This document shows, in pieces, positions 16,790 to 26,179 of a stretch of 64,000 nucleotides of DNA. Numbering within the stretch: the first letter of the stretch is position 1; each line of letters begins with the position of its first letter. The position numbers were made by a program, and so were the translations under genes. Source of the DNA: Frankia umida (GTDB lineage Bacteria > Actinomycetota > Actinomycetes > Frankiales > Frankiaceae); the NCBI RefSeq assembly GCF_023242945.1, contig NZ_JALKFT010000007.1, forward strand, positions 186,001-250,000, read 5' to 3'. The notes below the pieces were generated by a model. That model had not been told where the DNA came from. It worked only from the letters and a program-made list of their open reading frames with translations, and did no database searches.

Positions 16790-17769
16790 GATGCACCTCC
16801 GATGGTGGGCCGGGCCTGACCCGGGTTCGGGGCCGTACGTTCGGCGGCCCGCAGTCGGACGGAGGCCGCCCGCGGGTTGTCGGACTTCTCTGCTTCGCTC
16901 GCGGGTTCGGCACCCCGGGTCAGCCAGCGCAGCCGGGGCGCGGCACCCGCCGGGATCACCGGCATGTCCGGCGGGACCAGCGTCTGCGCGTACGGCGCCA
17001 GCTGGTGCTTGACGATCCGGTCCTCCAGCGAGTGGTAGGACAGGACCACCACACGCCCGCCGACGTCGAGGGCGTCGAAGGCCGCGGGCAGCGCCCGGGC
17101 CAGGACGTCCAGCTCGGTGTTGACCTCGATGCGCAGTGCCTGGAAGGTGCGTTTGGCCGGGTTGCCGCCGGTGCGCCGGGCCGGCGCCGGAATCGCGTCG
17201 CGGACCAGGTCGACCAGGCGGGCCGAGGTGGTGAACGGCGTGTCGGCGCGGGCTCGCACGACCGCCTCGGCGATGCGTCGGGCGAACCGCTCCTCGCCGT
17301 AGACCCGCAGAACGCGGGCGAGGGCCGCGGCGTCGTAATGGTTGAGGATGTCGGCCGCGGTCTGCCCGCCGCTGTCGCCGCCGTCCATCCGCATGTCCAG
17401 CGGGGCGTCCCGGGAGTAGGCGAAACCGCGTTCGTCGGTGTCGAGTTGCAGCGACGACACCCCGAGGTCGAACAGCACTCCGCGCACGGAGGCCCGACCC
17501 AGGCGCGCCAGCACCTCGCCGATCTCGTCGTAGACGGCCTGGACCAGCCGGAACCGGCCGCCGGCGACGACATCCAGGCGGGCCTGGCTGCGCGCGAGCG
17601 CCTCCGGGTCGCGGTCGAGCCCGATCACCTGGAGCTCGGGGAACCGTTCGAGCAGCGCGGCGGTGTGCCCACCAAGACCCACGGTCGCGTCCACCACCAC
17701 GGAACCCGGCGTGGTCAGGGCCGGGGCGAGCAGATCGAGTACCCGGTCGGTCAGCACAGGCGTGTGCAT
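16786..17769 (-). CDS. rsmH: 16S rRNA (cytosine1402-N4)-methyltransferase RsmH (MraW)
   Basis: SAM-dependent enzyme that N4-methylates C1402 in the ribosomal decoding centre. The 327-residue product starts with the family-typical HTPVLTDRVLDLLAP, followed by the SAM-binding DATVGLGGHTAALL, DRDPEAL, FDLGVSSLQLD and RGFAYSRDAPLDMRM, then SYHSLEDRIVK near the C-terminus. Length is normal. ATG at 17769 is preceded by GGGAGG with a rather long 16-base spacing. The gene lies 166 bases after mraZ and its stop overlaps the ftsL start. Confidence 0.97.
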   Translation of the reverse strand: MHTPVLTDRVLDLLAPALTTPGSVVVDATVGLGGHTAALLERFPELQVIGLDRDPEALARSQARLDVVAGGRFRLVQAVYDEIGEVLARLGRASVRGVLFDLGVSSLQLDTDERGFAYSRDAPLDMRMDGGDSGGQTAADILNHYDAAALARVLRVYGEERFARRIAEAVVRARADTPFTTSARLVDLVRDAIPAPARRTGGNPAKRTFQALRIEVNTELDVLARALPAAFDALDVGGRVVVLSYHSLEDRIVKHQLAPYAQTLVPPDMPVIPAGAAPRLRWLTRGAEPASEAEKSDNPRAASVRLRAAERTAPNPGQARPTIGGAS

Positions 17770-17935
17770 CGCGTTCAGTGCTGAGCCTCCCTCGACCGCT
17801 CGTGAACCTCGTCTTCTTCAGCTGTGCGTGAGGGCTTCCACGCCCACCTGGCGCCGGTCGCCGGGGAAGAGGCGGCCGGTGAAGGTGAACGGGAGGCGGG
17901 CCGGGCGGGCCGCGACAGGCACGGCCCAGGACGAC

Positions 17936-18367
17936 TCAGATCACTCCGGGCAGGACCTCCTCGGACAGCTCGGCGAACGATTCCTCCTGGCTGTCCAGGT
18001 AGGTCTGCCAACGCGTGGCGTCCCACACCTCGACCCTGGTGTTCGCACCGTTGACGACGCACTCGCGGACCAAACCCGCATAGGCGCGCAGCGGGCCGGG
18101 AATGGTAATTCGTCCCTGCCGATCGGGTACGTCGTCAGCGGCGGACGAGAAGAAGATCCGGCTGTAGTCACGCAACGCCTTGGCGGTTACCGGAGCTGTG
18201 CGCAGGGACTCGCTGATCCGGGTGAACTCCGCCATCGGAAAGACGTACAGGCAGCGTTCCTGACCCTTGGTGATCACCAGCCCCCCTTCCAGCTCGTCCC
18301 GGAACTTCGCGGGCAGCGTCAACCGCCCTTTGTCATCCAGCCGCGGCGTGTGACTGCCGAGGAACAC
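17936..18367 (-). CDS. mraZ: Transcriptional regulator MraZ
   Basis: DNA-binding regulator of the dcw cluster, forming rings of SpoVT-AbrB-like domains. Two such domains are visible: one from residue 1 (FLGSHTPRLDDKGRLTLPAKFRDEL) and a second with DDVPDRQGRITIPGPLRAYAG. The open frame extends 39 codons further, but GTG at 18367 is chosen because it begins the conserved FLGSHTPRLD segment and has GGGAGG 11 bases upstream, giving the usual 143 residues. It is the first gene of the leftward dcw operon; four regularly spaced boxes 171-206 bases upstream are its likely binding site, suggesting autoregulation. Confidence 0.95.
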   Translation of the reverse strand: MFLGSHTPRLDDKGRLTLPAKFRDELEGGLVITKGQERCLYVFPMAEFTRISESLRTAPVTAKALRDYSRIFFSSAADDVPDRQGRITIPGPLRAYAGLVRECVVNGANTRVEVWDATRWQTYLDSQEESFAELSEEVLPGVI

Positions 18368-18537
18368 GGCGCCCTCGACCTCCCTGCCACGACCCCTTAC
18401 CGGGAGGACAGCGCCCGACAGCCCAGAACCGGCCGCCGGGCCCATCCGCAGGACCTGTTCGCCGGGCCCGTTCGCCAGGCCCACCCGCTGGGCTCACCTA
18501 CAGAACCCATCCGCAGGCCCATCTGCACGCTGATGCC

Positions 18538-18573
18538 CCCCACTGCGCGCCACTCTACTCCACTACCCCCCAC
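18538..18573 (-). promoter_or_regulatory. Putative MraZ operator: four GTGG boxes at 10-bp spacing
   Basis: On the minus strand the boxes GTGGGG, GTGGAG, GTGGCG and GTGGGG occur at 18573-18568, 18563-18558, 18553-18548 and 18543-18538, an exact 10-bp period, upstream of mraZ. MraZ proteins are known to bind three or four short TGG-containing direct repeats with 10-bp spacing near their own promoter, so this arrangement fits closely. The -10/-35 elements themselves could not be assigned with confidence. Confidence 0.65.
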
Positions 18574-19062
18574 CCAACACCCCCTCGACACCCCGCACCA
18601 ACCCACCAGGAACACTCCATCAGCGGGCGTCTGCTATGCCCTGTTACGGGGTGGTATAAACCGCGAAAACCAGACAGAAACAGGCTCTACCTGCAACGCC
18701 TCGGTCGACCAGATCGCACGTCGGTGGAACGCCTCCGGCACGGGTGGGTGACCCCCGCCCGGGGGCCCCGACCAACCCCGTACCAACCCGGCACCGATCT
18801 GTGGGCGTCGGTCGAGTCCGTCCGGCGGCTGTCCGTACACAAGCGCGAGGACGTGAGATTCCGCGACCACCGTCTCCTGCGGCGGACCTGCGGATGTCAC
18901 ACTCAAAAGAAACGGGCACCGCCTGAACAAGCCGCGCACCGACCGGTGACGAGACGCTCGCGGGCGGTGCCACCCGGTGCCGAGCCCCTCGCGGTCTCGG
19001 CACCCGAACGCGCGCCCGAACGCATCGACACCCGAACGACCGACTCCCGGAGGGGGACACTG
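18574..19062. other. Divergent mraZ/moxR intergenic region
   Basis: About 490 bp between the MraZ boxes and the moxR start. It must contain the moxR promoter and perhaps the dcw promoter. A TATAAA hexamer at 18655-18660 sits in the only AT-richer patch, but no matching -35 was found on either strand. Open frames here lack family similarity and are not called. Confidence 0.4.
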
Positions 19063-20091
19063 GTGGTGACCGATCCTGGTCTGCGTCACTGGCGTGACCC
19101 GGTGACCGACATCGGTCATCTCGCCGAGGTGGCCGGGCGCGTGCGCGCCTCGGTCGAGACCGTCATCGACGGCAAGGGCGAGGCGATCACCACCGCGCTC
19201 GTGGTGCTGCTCTCCGAAGGCCACCTGCTTATCGAGGACGTGCCCGGCGTCGGCAAGACGATGCTGGCCAAGGCCCTGGCCCGTTCCATCGACGCCCGCG
19301 TGCGCCGCATCCAGTTCACGCCGGATCTGCTGCCCGGTGACGTCACCGGCGTGAGCGTCTACAACCAGGGCACCCGCGACTTCGAGTTCCGGCCGGGCCC
19401 GGTGTTCGCGAACATCGTCGTCGGCGACGAGATCAACCGGGCCGAGCCCAAGGCGCAGTCGGCCCTGCTCGAATGCATGGAGGAGCACCAGGTCACCGTC
19501 GACGGCGTCACCTACCGGCTCGAACCGCCGTTCATGGTGATCGCCACCCAGAACCCGGTGGAGATGGAAGGCACCCGGGCGCTTCCCGAGGCCCAGCGCG
19601 ACCGTTTCACCGCCCGTATCTCGATGGGCTACCCGTCACCCGCCGCCGAGATGGCGATGCTCGACTCGCACGGCAGCAACAATCCGCTGACCGGCGTCAC
19701 CCCGGTCACCGACGCCGCCGAGATCATCCGGCTCGTCGCCCTGGTTCGCACGGTGCACGTCTCCCCCGAGGTACGCCAGTACATCGTCGATCTGGTCGGC
19801 GCCACCCGCGCGCATCCCGATGTGTCGCTCGGCGCCTCTCCGCGGGCGGCGCTGCACCTCATCCGCACCGCCCGGGCGCGGGCCGCCCTCGACCAGCGGG
19901 CCTTCGTCCTACCCGACGACGTCCAGGAGATGGCGATTCCGGTGCTGGCCCACCGGCTGCTGGCCCATCCGGAGATCCTGCTTTCCGGTGAGCCGGCCAC
20001 CGAGGTATGCGGCCGTATTCTGGCCGACATTCTGGATCGGGTGCCCGTTGTCCGACCCGGCGGGGCACGCCCGCTGCGCCACGGTCGTTAG
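19063..20091 (+). CDS. MoxR-family AAA+ ATPase
   Basis: AAA+ ATPase of the MoxR type, thought to act as a chaperone in maturing partner proteins, often encoded with DUF58 and VWA proteins. The 342-residue product has Walker A GVGKTMLAKA, the FTPDLLPGDVTG segment, Walker B VVGDEINRAEPKAQSALLE and the sensor ATQNPVEMEGTRALPEAQRDRF. GTG at 19063 is chosen over an upstream frame extension of 113 codons because GGAGG lies 9 bases before it and the conserved part begins after it; a second GTG follows immediately. It forms an operon with the next two genes. A second MoxR gene lies at 52.8 kb. Confidence 0.93.
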   Translation: MVTDPGLRHWRDPVTDIGHLAEVAGRVRASVETVIDGKGEAITTALVVLLSEGHLLIEDVPGVGKTMLAKALARSIDARVRRIQFTPDLLPGDVTGVSVYNQGTRDFEFRPGPVFANIVVGDEINRAEPKAQSALLECMEEHQVTVDGVTYRLEPPFMVIATQNPVEMEGTRALPEAQRDRFTARISMGYPSPAAEMAMLDSHGSNNPLTGVTPVTDAAEIIRLVALVRTVHVSPEVRQYIVDLVGATRAHPDVSLGASPRAALHLIRTARARAALDQRAFVLPDDVQEMAIPVLAHRLLAHPEILLSGEPATEVCGRILADILDRVPVVRPGGARPLRHGR

Positions 20092-20099
20092 AGCTGCGT

Positions 20100-21563
20100 G
20101 TGCGGGATTTTGTCGCGGCACTACGCGGTCTGACGATCCGGGGCCGCTCGTTTCTGGCGGCCGGAGCCGCCTGCGTGGTGTCCGCCGTCCTGCTCGGCGA
20201 GCAGGATCTGCTGCGCATCGGGATTCTGCTGGCCTGCCTGCCGATCCTCGCGGCGGCCGTGGTGTGCCGCACCCGGTACCGGTTGTCGTGCACCCGGCGC
20301 CTCGAGCCACGTCGGGTCACCGCCGGTGACCGGGTGGCCGTGCGCATCCAGTTGGAGAACGTCAGCCGCTCGGCGTCCTCGGTGCTGCTCGTGGAGGACA
20401 CCGCCGGTTCCGGGCTCGGCGGCGGGGCGCGGTTCGTCCTCGACCGGATCGAACCGGGTGGCCGCCGTGATCTGACCTACGCGCTGCGGGCGACGACCCG
20501 CGGGCGTTACCAGATCGGCCCGATGGCGATCCGCCTGGGCGACCCGTTCGGCCTGTGCGAACTGACCCGCAGCTTCCGCAGCCTGGACGAGCTGGTCGTC
20601 GCCCCGGCGCTGGAGCGGCTGCCCCGCACGCTGCCCCGCGGGTCGGCGAGCCAGCGGGCCGAGCAGCGTCGCGTCAGCGGCCTCGTCGGGGAGGACGAGA
20701 CCACCACCCGTCCCTACCGGCCGGGCGATGACCTGCGCCGGGTGCACTGGAAGACGACCGCCCGCTCCGGCGAGATGATGGTCCGCCGGGAGGAGCATCC
20801 GCACACCAGCGCCGCCACCCTGCTGTTGGATTCCCGGGCCCAGGCGTGGCCCGGCTCCCCCGGCTTCACCGGCGCCCCCGGGTCGGACGCGTTCGAATGG
20901 GCGATCGGCGCCGTCGGCGGCATCGGGATGCACCTGGCCCGCGGCGGGCATCGCGTCCGGCTGATCACCGACCGTGGCCCGGTCACGACGATCGCCGGCA
21001 CGGCCCTGTCCGGCCTGCTCGACGAGTTGTCCACGCTGTCCCCGGCGCAGACGGCGTCCCTGCGTCCGGCGTTGGCCGCGGTGCGGCGTCCCGGCGCCGG
21101 CGCCGGTGCCGGCCAGGGCGGCATGATCGTGGCGGTGCTGGGGCACGCCGATTCCACGCTGGCCACGGCGCTGTGCGGGCTGCGTCCGACCGGCGCCCCG
21201 GCCATCGCCGTCCTCCTCGACGTGACCAGCTGGGATCCCGGCGCCGCACCCGAATCGGCGGCCGGCGACCTGGTCGCGGTGCGCGGAATTCTGTCGCGGG
21301 CCGGCTGGGCGGTGCTCGTCGCCCCACGTGGGGCGCGGCTGGCCGCCCTGTGGCCGGGCGCCGGTGGCGCTGCCCGCGGTCCGGCGGCGGCGAGCGGTCG
21401 CCTCGGCGCCACGGCCACCGGCGCGGGTGGGCCTGGCCGCCCGGGTGATCTCCCCGGCCGGGGTGTCGCGGCCGGTCGTGACGGCGCGGTCGGGCCGAGT
21501 GTGTCGCCCGGGCGGGGTGCCCCGGCGGTTCCGGGGCTGCGCGGCGCGGCGGTGGGCAGGTGA
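20100..21563 (+). CDS. DUF58 domain protein, membrane anchored
   Basis: Begins with two hydrophobic segments (residues about 15-55), followed by a beta-rich extracytoplasmic-type region and the DUF58 core: RPYRPGDDLRRVHWKTTARSGEMMVRREE, then a VWA-like fold (TLLLDSR). DUF58 proteins accompany MoxR ATPases; the molecular role is unknown. Length is 487 residues from GTG at 20100, 8 bases after the moxR stop. The last 70 residues are Gly/Ala/Arg rich and unlike the family. The stop overlaps the GTG of the transglutaminase-like gene. Confidence 0.88.
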   Translation: MRDFVAALRGLTIRGRSFLAAGAACVVSAVLLGEQDLLRIGILLACLPILAAAVVCRTRYRLSCTRRLEPRRVTAGDRVAVRIQLENVSRSASSVLLVEDTAGSGLGGGARFVLDRIEPGGRRDLTYALRATTRGRYQIGPMAIRLGDPFGLCELTRSFRSLDELVVAPALERLPRTLPRGSASQRAEQRRVSGLVGEDETTTRPYRPGDDLRRVHWKTTARSGEMMVRREEHPHTSAATLLLDSRAQAWPGSPGFTGAPGSDAFEWAIGAVGGIGMHLARGGHRVRLITDRGPVTTIAGTALSGLLDELSTLSPAQTASLRPALAAVRRPGAGAGAGQGGMIVAVLGHADSTLATALCGLRPTGAPAIAVLLDVTSWDPGAAPESAAGDLVAVRGILSRAGWAVLVAPRGARLAALWPGAGGAARGPAAASGRLGATATGAGGPGRPGDLPGRGVAAGRDGAVGPSVSPGRGAPAVPGLRGAAVGR

Positions 21564-24160
21564 ACCGTCGCTTCGCGCCCACCGCGGTCACCACGGTGGC
21601 CTGTCTGCTGTCGTCCAGTGCGCTGTCCCGGCTGTTCGACGGCACCCGCTGGTGGCTGGTCCCGGTAGTGATCGCGGTGGTCGTCGCCGTGGTGACCGCG
21701 ACGGTGAGCCGGCTGCTGCGGCTGCCCACCGTGGCCGGGCTGGTGATCAGCCTCGCCGGCCTGGCCGTGACGGTCACACTGCTCTGCGCCCGTGGCACGG
21801 CGCTGCTCGGGCTCATCCCGACCCCGCTGACCGTACGCACCCTGCGCGATCTCATCGCCGACGGCGGCTCGGACATCTCGCGGCTGGCCACGCCGGTCCC
21901 GCACCGGCCGGGTCTGGTCGTGCTCATCGTGCTCGGCGTCTATCTGACCACCATGCTCGTCGAGCTGATCGTGGTGACCCTGGAGCGGCCGACCCTCGGC
22001 GGGCTGCCGCTGCTGGCGTTGTACGCGGTGTCGGCGGCGATCCTGCCAGGCGGGGTCGGCGCGCTGGCGTTCGGCCTCGGCGCGGTGAGCTTCGTCGCCC
22101 TGCTTCTGCTGGATGGACGGCTCGCCATCGGCCGGTGGGGCCGTCCCGTGGCCACGTCCACCGGGGCCGGCGCCGACGGGTCGGCCGGTGAGCCGCCGCG
22201 CCCCCGGGTGGCCGTGACGGCCCTCGGGGTTTCGCTGGCCGCGCTGGTCGTCGCGGTCACCCTGCCGCTGGCACTGCCGTCGCTGGACGGTTCCGGGCTG
22301 GTCTCACGGCGCAGCGGCTACGGCGCTGGTGACGGCCCGAGTTCGGCCAGTGTCGTCCAGCCGATCGTCTCGGTCAGCCAGCAGCTGCACTCCGACGCCA
22401 CCATCCCGCTGCTGCGCGTGCGCACCGAGACTCCCCGCTACCTGCGGCTGACCGCGCTGGAGAACTTCGACGGCCAGCTGTTCACCCTGCGGGCGCTCAA
22501 CGCCACCCGCGACGACCGGGTGAGCGAGGGTCTCCCGAAACCACAGCTTGGTGGGACGACCAGCATCGCCAGCGCCGAGGTCACGATCAGCGACCGGTTC
22601 AACGAGCTGTACCTGCCGGTGCCCGGCATCCCGACGAAGATCAAGGGCCTGGTCGGCGACTGGCGGCTCGCCGATCCGACCGGCACCATCTTCTCGACCC
22701 GCACCTCGACGGCCGGTGTGCGCTACCAGGTCGAGGCGGTCAGTCCGGATCCGACCCGGGCGCAGCTGCTGAGCTCCAACGGCCGTGTGCCCGCGGACCT
22801 GGCCATCGACACACTGCTGCCGGCGAACCTCGACGGCCGGCTGCGCACCCTGCTCACCACCCTCACCCAGGGTGCCGCCACCACCTACGAGAAGGTCTAC
22901 GCCATCCAGGAGTACCTGCGTGGCCCCACGTTCACCTATGACCTGCAGGGCGCACCCACCACCCAGGACGGCGCGCTCGCCGCGTTCCTGTTCGACACCC
23001 ACCGCGGCTACTGCGAACAGTTCGCCTCGGCGATGACCGTGCTCGTGCGGATGCTGGGGATACCCGCGCGGGTCGCGATCGGCTTCGTACCAGGTGAACA
23101 GCAACCGGACGGCACCTACCTGGTCACCAATCGGCAGGCGCACGCCTGGCCCGAGGTCTGGTTCCCGTCGGTGGGCTGGCTCGGCTTCGAACCGACCCGC
23201 CGCGCTGATGGTGCGACCACCGCCCCGTCCTACGCCCCCGCCGGCGTCGAGGACCCGGACGCGGCGCTGGCGCCCGGCCCGCAGACCCAGGTCGCCCCCG
23301 AACCGGATCCCAGCACCGGTAGCGGGCAGGACCCGAGCGCGACTCCCACCGCCACCGCCACAGGTGGCGCGTCCGACACCGCCGCCGACGCTCCCCACGG
23401 CGCGACCGGCGGCGGCTTCCCCTGGTGGGCGATCGTGCTGCTCGTCGCCGCCGGCCCGGTGCTGCTCGCGCTGGCGGTGCCCGGGTTGATCCGGCTACGC
23501 CGCCGCCGCACCCGGCTGCGTCCCGGCCGCCATGCCGGCGGTGCCGGCGCCGCTTCCGGCGCCGGTGCGCCTGGCTCGGTCGACCAGGTACATGACGCCT
23601 GGTCGGAACTGCTCGACGTCGCCGCGGATCTGGGCGTGACGATCCGCCCGAGCGACTCCCCCCGAACCGGCGTCGCCCGTCTGAGCAGCTACCTCGACGC
23701 CGAACCCACCCCCGGCGGCGGACCCGTGCGCGCCCACGACTCCCCTGCCATCAGCGGTTCCCCCGCCCCTGACGAGCCCGGCCCGGACGACGACCTGACC
23801 CCGGACGCCGCACCGTCTCTCCGATACGCCCAGGCCCGCGAGGCACTCGAACGACTCGCGGCCGCCGAGGAACGCGCCCGCTACGCTCCGCCGGAACTCG
23901 CCAGCCCGCCCCCGCCGGCCGAGATCACCAGGGACGTGCTGATCGCATCGGACACGCTGTGGTCGATCGCCCCCCGCGGACGCCGCATCATGGCCCGCCT
24001 GGCACCGGCGTCCGTGCTGTACCGCGCGCCGCGACCCGCCGCCCCGCCCACCCCGGACTCTGGCATCCCGACCGAGGAGCCTCCCGCGCCGATCGACCCG
24101 CACCATCCGGACGAGTCGGACACCGGCCGCCCAGAACCAGCCATCAGCTCCCGCCGCTGA
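21560..24160 (+). CDS. Membrane transglutaminase-like protein (DUF3488/TgpA type)
   Basis: Large membrane protein of 866 residues: about six N-terminal hydrophobic helices (to residue 235), then an extracytoplasmic transglutaminase-like domain with catalytic-type Cys485 (in RGYCEQFASAM) and His528 (in QAHAWPEVWF), then a Pro/Thr-rich linker, a further helix near residue 630 and a cytoplasmic C-terminal region ending in a DUF4129-like part (ALERLAAAEERARYAPP). The MoxR-DUF58-transglutaminase trio is widespread in actinobacteria; substrates are not established, and a cell-surface protein modification or proteolytic role is inferred. GTG overlaps the preceding stop by 4 bases. Confidence 0.9.
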   Translation: MNRRFAPTAVTTVACLLSSSALSRLFDGTRWWLVPVVIAVVVAVVTATVSRLLRLPTVAGLVISLAGLAVTVTLLCARGTALLGLIPTPLTVRTLRDLIADGGSDISRLATPVPHRPGLVVLIVLGVYLTTMLVELIVVTLERPTLGGLPLLALYAVSAAILPGGVGALAFGLGAVSFVALLLLDGRLAIGRWGRPVATSTGAGADGSAGEPPRPRVAVTALGVSLAALVVAVTLPLALPSLDGSGLVSRRSGYGAGDGPSSASVVQPIVSVSQQLHSDATIPLLRVRTETPRYLRLTALENFDGQLFTLRALNATRDDRVSEGLPKPQLGGTTSIASAEVTISDRFNELYLPVPGIPTKIKGLVGDWRLADPTGTIFSTRTSTAGVRYQVEAVSPDPTRAQLLSSNGRVPADLAIDTLLPANLDGRLRTLLTTLTQGAATTYEKVYAIQEYLRGPTFTYDLQGAPTTQDGALAAFLFDTHRGYCEQFASAMTVLVRMLGIPARVAIGFVPGEQQPDGTYLVTNRQAHAWPEVWFPSVGWLGFEPTRRADGATTAPSYAPAGVEDPDAALAPGPQTQVAPEPDPSTGSGQDPSATPTATATGGASDTAADAPHGATGGGFPWWAIVLLVAAGPVLLALAVPGLIRLRRRRTRLRPGRHAGGAGAASGAGAPGSVDQVHDAWSELLDVAADLGVTIRPSDSPRTGVARLSSYLDAEPTPGGGPVRAHDSPAISGSPAPDEPGPDDDLTPDAAPSLRYAQAREALERLAAAEERARYAPPELASPPPPAEITRDVLIASDTLWSIAPRGRRIMARLAPASVLYRAPRPAAPPTPDSGIPTEEPPAPIDPHHPDESDTGRPEPAISSRR

Positions 24161-24349
24161 CCCACACGGGTCGCCACCGGGGCCAGCGCGGAGCCGAACC
24201 CGCCACGATGACCCGTGCGCGCACCCGCACACCCGCACACCCGCACATCCACGCACCCGAGCGGCCAATGACCACGCGCCAGCCATCGCCGAACCACCCG
24301 GACGCCGACGGCTGTACCGCCGATGTCCGACATACCACGGAGCGGATGC

Positions 24350-24760
24350 TCAGGGGCGGTCCTCCCAGCGGCGACGCCAACGCTCCTCGATGCGCTCCAT
24401 GAACGGCGCCCTGGTGCGGGGCCGCGACTTCCCGCCGCGCCCACGGGCCGCTGGACGACGCCCGCCGGTCTCCCGACCGCTGATCCGCCGTAGATCAGCG
24501 GCTCCGCGCAGGGCGGCGAGGAGCATCATCGTGAACCCGAGGATGCCCAGAATCACCGTGAGCGGCACCTGGTTGAGCACCACGCCGACGACCAGAACCA
24601 CAAGCCCGAGCAGGAAGACGAACGCACTGCGGCGCACCCGGCGCAACAGGTAGGTGCGGGGCTCCGTCGACCTGACTGCACTGGCGAACTTCGGATCATC
24701 CTCGACGAGAGCGCGCTCGATCTGCTCCAGCAGGCGCTGCTCGTTCTCCGAGAGCGGCAT
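24350..24760 (-). CDS. DUF3040 small membrane protein
   Basis: The 136-residue product starts MPLSENEQRLLEQIERAL, the signature of actinobacterial DUF3040 proteins, followed by two adjacent membrane helices (residues about 45-90) and a basic Arg-rich C-terminal tail. ATG at 24760 has an excellent ribosome site (GGGAGG, 7 bases away); the longer open frame upstream is rejected. Function is unknown. It converges on the transglutaminase gene across a 189-bp gap that contains only a short cccgcaca-type repeat (about 24226-24256). Confidence 0.88.
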   Translation of the reverse strand: MPLSENEQRLLEQIERALVEDDPKFASAVRSTEPRTYLLRRVRRSAFVFLLGLVVLVVGVVLNQVPLTVILGILGFTMMLLAALRGAADLRRISGRETGGRRPAARGRGGKSRPRTRAPFMERIEERWRRRWEDRP

Positions 24761-24908
24761 CGACGCTCCTCCCACGACCTCAGACCCGCAGTGACGGGTC
24801 CGCACAACCAAGAATAGGCATGCCGGGGCGGCGGCGGTAGGCAACCCGTCATGCCGGCCGGAACCGCGCGATTCCCTTCCCTTCCTGCGGTGCCCGCAGC
24901 CGCGCCGT

Positions 24909-25325
24909 TCATGCTTGCTCGCGCCGGCCGGACTCGCCCGACCGGCGTGGCGCCGCGGGCCCGCCAGCCAGCCCTGGCCTGTTGAGCAGCGAGGCGGGTC
25001 CGAGGGCGGCCGCACCGAAGCGCGCCCGGGCCCGGTCGGTGACCTGGTACAGCTCCGCCCAGCCTGCGGGACGCTTACCGAGGCGGAGCTGGCGCCTGGA
25101 CGTCCCGGCCGCCACGAGGTTGCCGGCGCGCACACCGAGTAACCGCACCGCGGGGAGCACCCACCCGGTGCGATATCCGTCACCAGACGGCCCCTGGTCG
25201 AGGTCGACGGCGGTGGCGTGCACCGTTCGGGTGACGTCGGTGGGCTCGTGCAGGGTCCGGGAGCGGGTCACGGTCCGCAATGGTGCTCTCCGGCGCGGCG
25301 CCACCCGCCCCCACGCACCCCTCAT
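24909..25325 (-). pseudogene. Remnant of DNA polymerase IV (dinB), C-terminal part only
   Basis: The 138-residue frame contains TVTRSRTLHEPTDV, VRLLGVRAGNLV and a final GWAELYQVTDRARARFG-type segment, which match the end of the little-finger domain of actinobacterial DinB polymerases. The palm and finger domains with the catalytic carboxylates are absent; the sequence upstream is occupied by an intact methyltransferase gene whose stop overlaps the first ATG (ATGA). The simplest reading is an internal deletion that removed the first two thirds of dinB and fused its tail next to the methyltransferase. Whether the tail is translated is unknown. Inferred from motif recall, not alignment. Confidence 0.65.
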
Positions 25326-26110
25326 TCATGATCATCGATGTGGGGCTGTCGAGCCGGGCGGCGGGCGAGGACGTGCAGGTGGGCGGCGAGATCCCGGTAC
25401 GACTCGTGCCGGGCTGCGGCGAGTTCCAGGCGGCGCAGGCTCTCGACCACCCGCGGGTCACTCAGCCGCTCCCCGGGCACCAGATCGGTGAAGATCCGCG
25501 CTCCGTGCACATCCGTCACCTCCCCACCGGCCCTGCGCACCAGCGCGACGGCGTCGGCCACGCTGAAGCGCCGGGATGGCCGGGGAGCCCGTCCCAGCTC
25601 CCCGGTGAACACCGCGAACGCCTCGTCGATCCGCCCGGCGAGCACCCGGCGCAGCACCGCGGCGCCCTGCCCCGCGACCAGCAGGCTGAGCGTTCCGCCT
25701 GGCCGCAGCACCCGCAGCGCCTGGGCGAGCGCGGTCGCCGGATCGTCCACGACGTCGAGAACCGAGTGGCACAGCAGCACGTCAGCCCGGCCCACCCCGA
25801 CGAGGTCGCCCAGGTCGCCGAGGTCGCCCTGCACCGCGGTGATCTGGTGGTCGAGGCCGCGTTCGGCCGCTCGCAGCCGCAGCGCGGCGAGCGCGTCCGG
25901 GGACGGGTCGACAACGATCACCGGATATCCGGCCGCCGCGATCGGTACGGCGAATCCCCCGCTGCCACCGCCGGCGTCCACGATCAGTGGCCTCGGCACC
26001 CCGCAGGTGGACAGCAGGGCCCAGACTCCCGGCCAGATCGCCGCCTGTCGCAGGTCGGCTCCGCTCTCACCGAGGCTGACATCGGATGCCGCCACGAGCT
26101 CCTCGATCAT
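25322..26110 (-). CDS. Class I SAM-dependent methyltransferase
   Basis: The 262-residue product has the SAM-binding motif I VDAGGGSGGFAVPIA (residues about 44-58), an acidic motif II (VIVVDPS), a DLGDL motif with LLCHSVLDVVDDP and LRPGGTLSLLV, typical of Methyltransf_11/SmtA-like enzymes. The substrate cannot be told. ATG at 26110 is preceded by AGGAG at 7-8 bases. It is followed directly by the dinB remnant and preceded by a small membrane-protein gene and the mutasome operon. Confidence 0.88.
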   Translation of the reverse strand: MIEELVAASDVSLGESGADLRQAAIWPGVWALLSTCGVPRPLIVDAGGGSGGFAVPIAAAGYPVIVVDPSPDALAALRLRAAERGLDHQITAVQGDLGDLGDLVGVGRADVLLCHSVLDVVDDPATALAQALRVLRPGGTLSLLVAGQGAAVLRRVLAGRIDEAFAVFTGELGRAPRPSRRFSVADAVALVRRAGGEVTDVHGARIFTDLVPGERLSDPRVVESLRRLELAAARHESYRDLAAHLHVLARRPARQPHIDDHE

Positions 26111-26179
26111 GTGTCGACTCCTGCTCGCGGTACGGCGACGGGCCTGCGCGGGACGGCAGGCTTGCTCGGGACGGCAGGA

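Noticed and set aside
18655..18660. TATAAA as a plus- or minus-strand -10 element
   Set aside because: No acceptable -35 at 16-18 bp on either strand; kept only as an AT-rich patch.
24144..24402. Small frames between the transglutaminase and DUF3040 genes
   Set aside because: Mostly encoded by a short cccgcaca repeat and antisense to DUF3040; no support.
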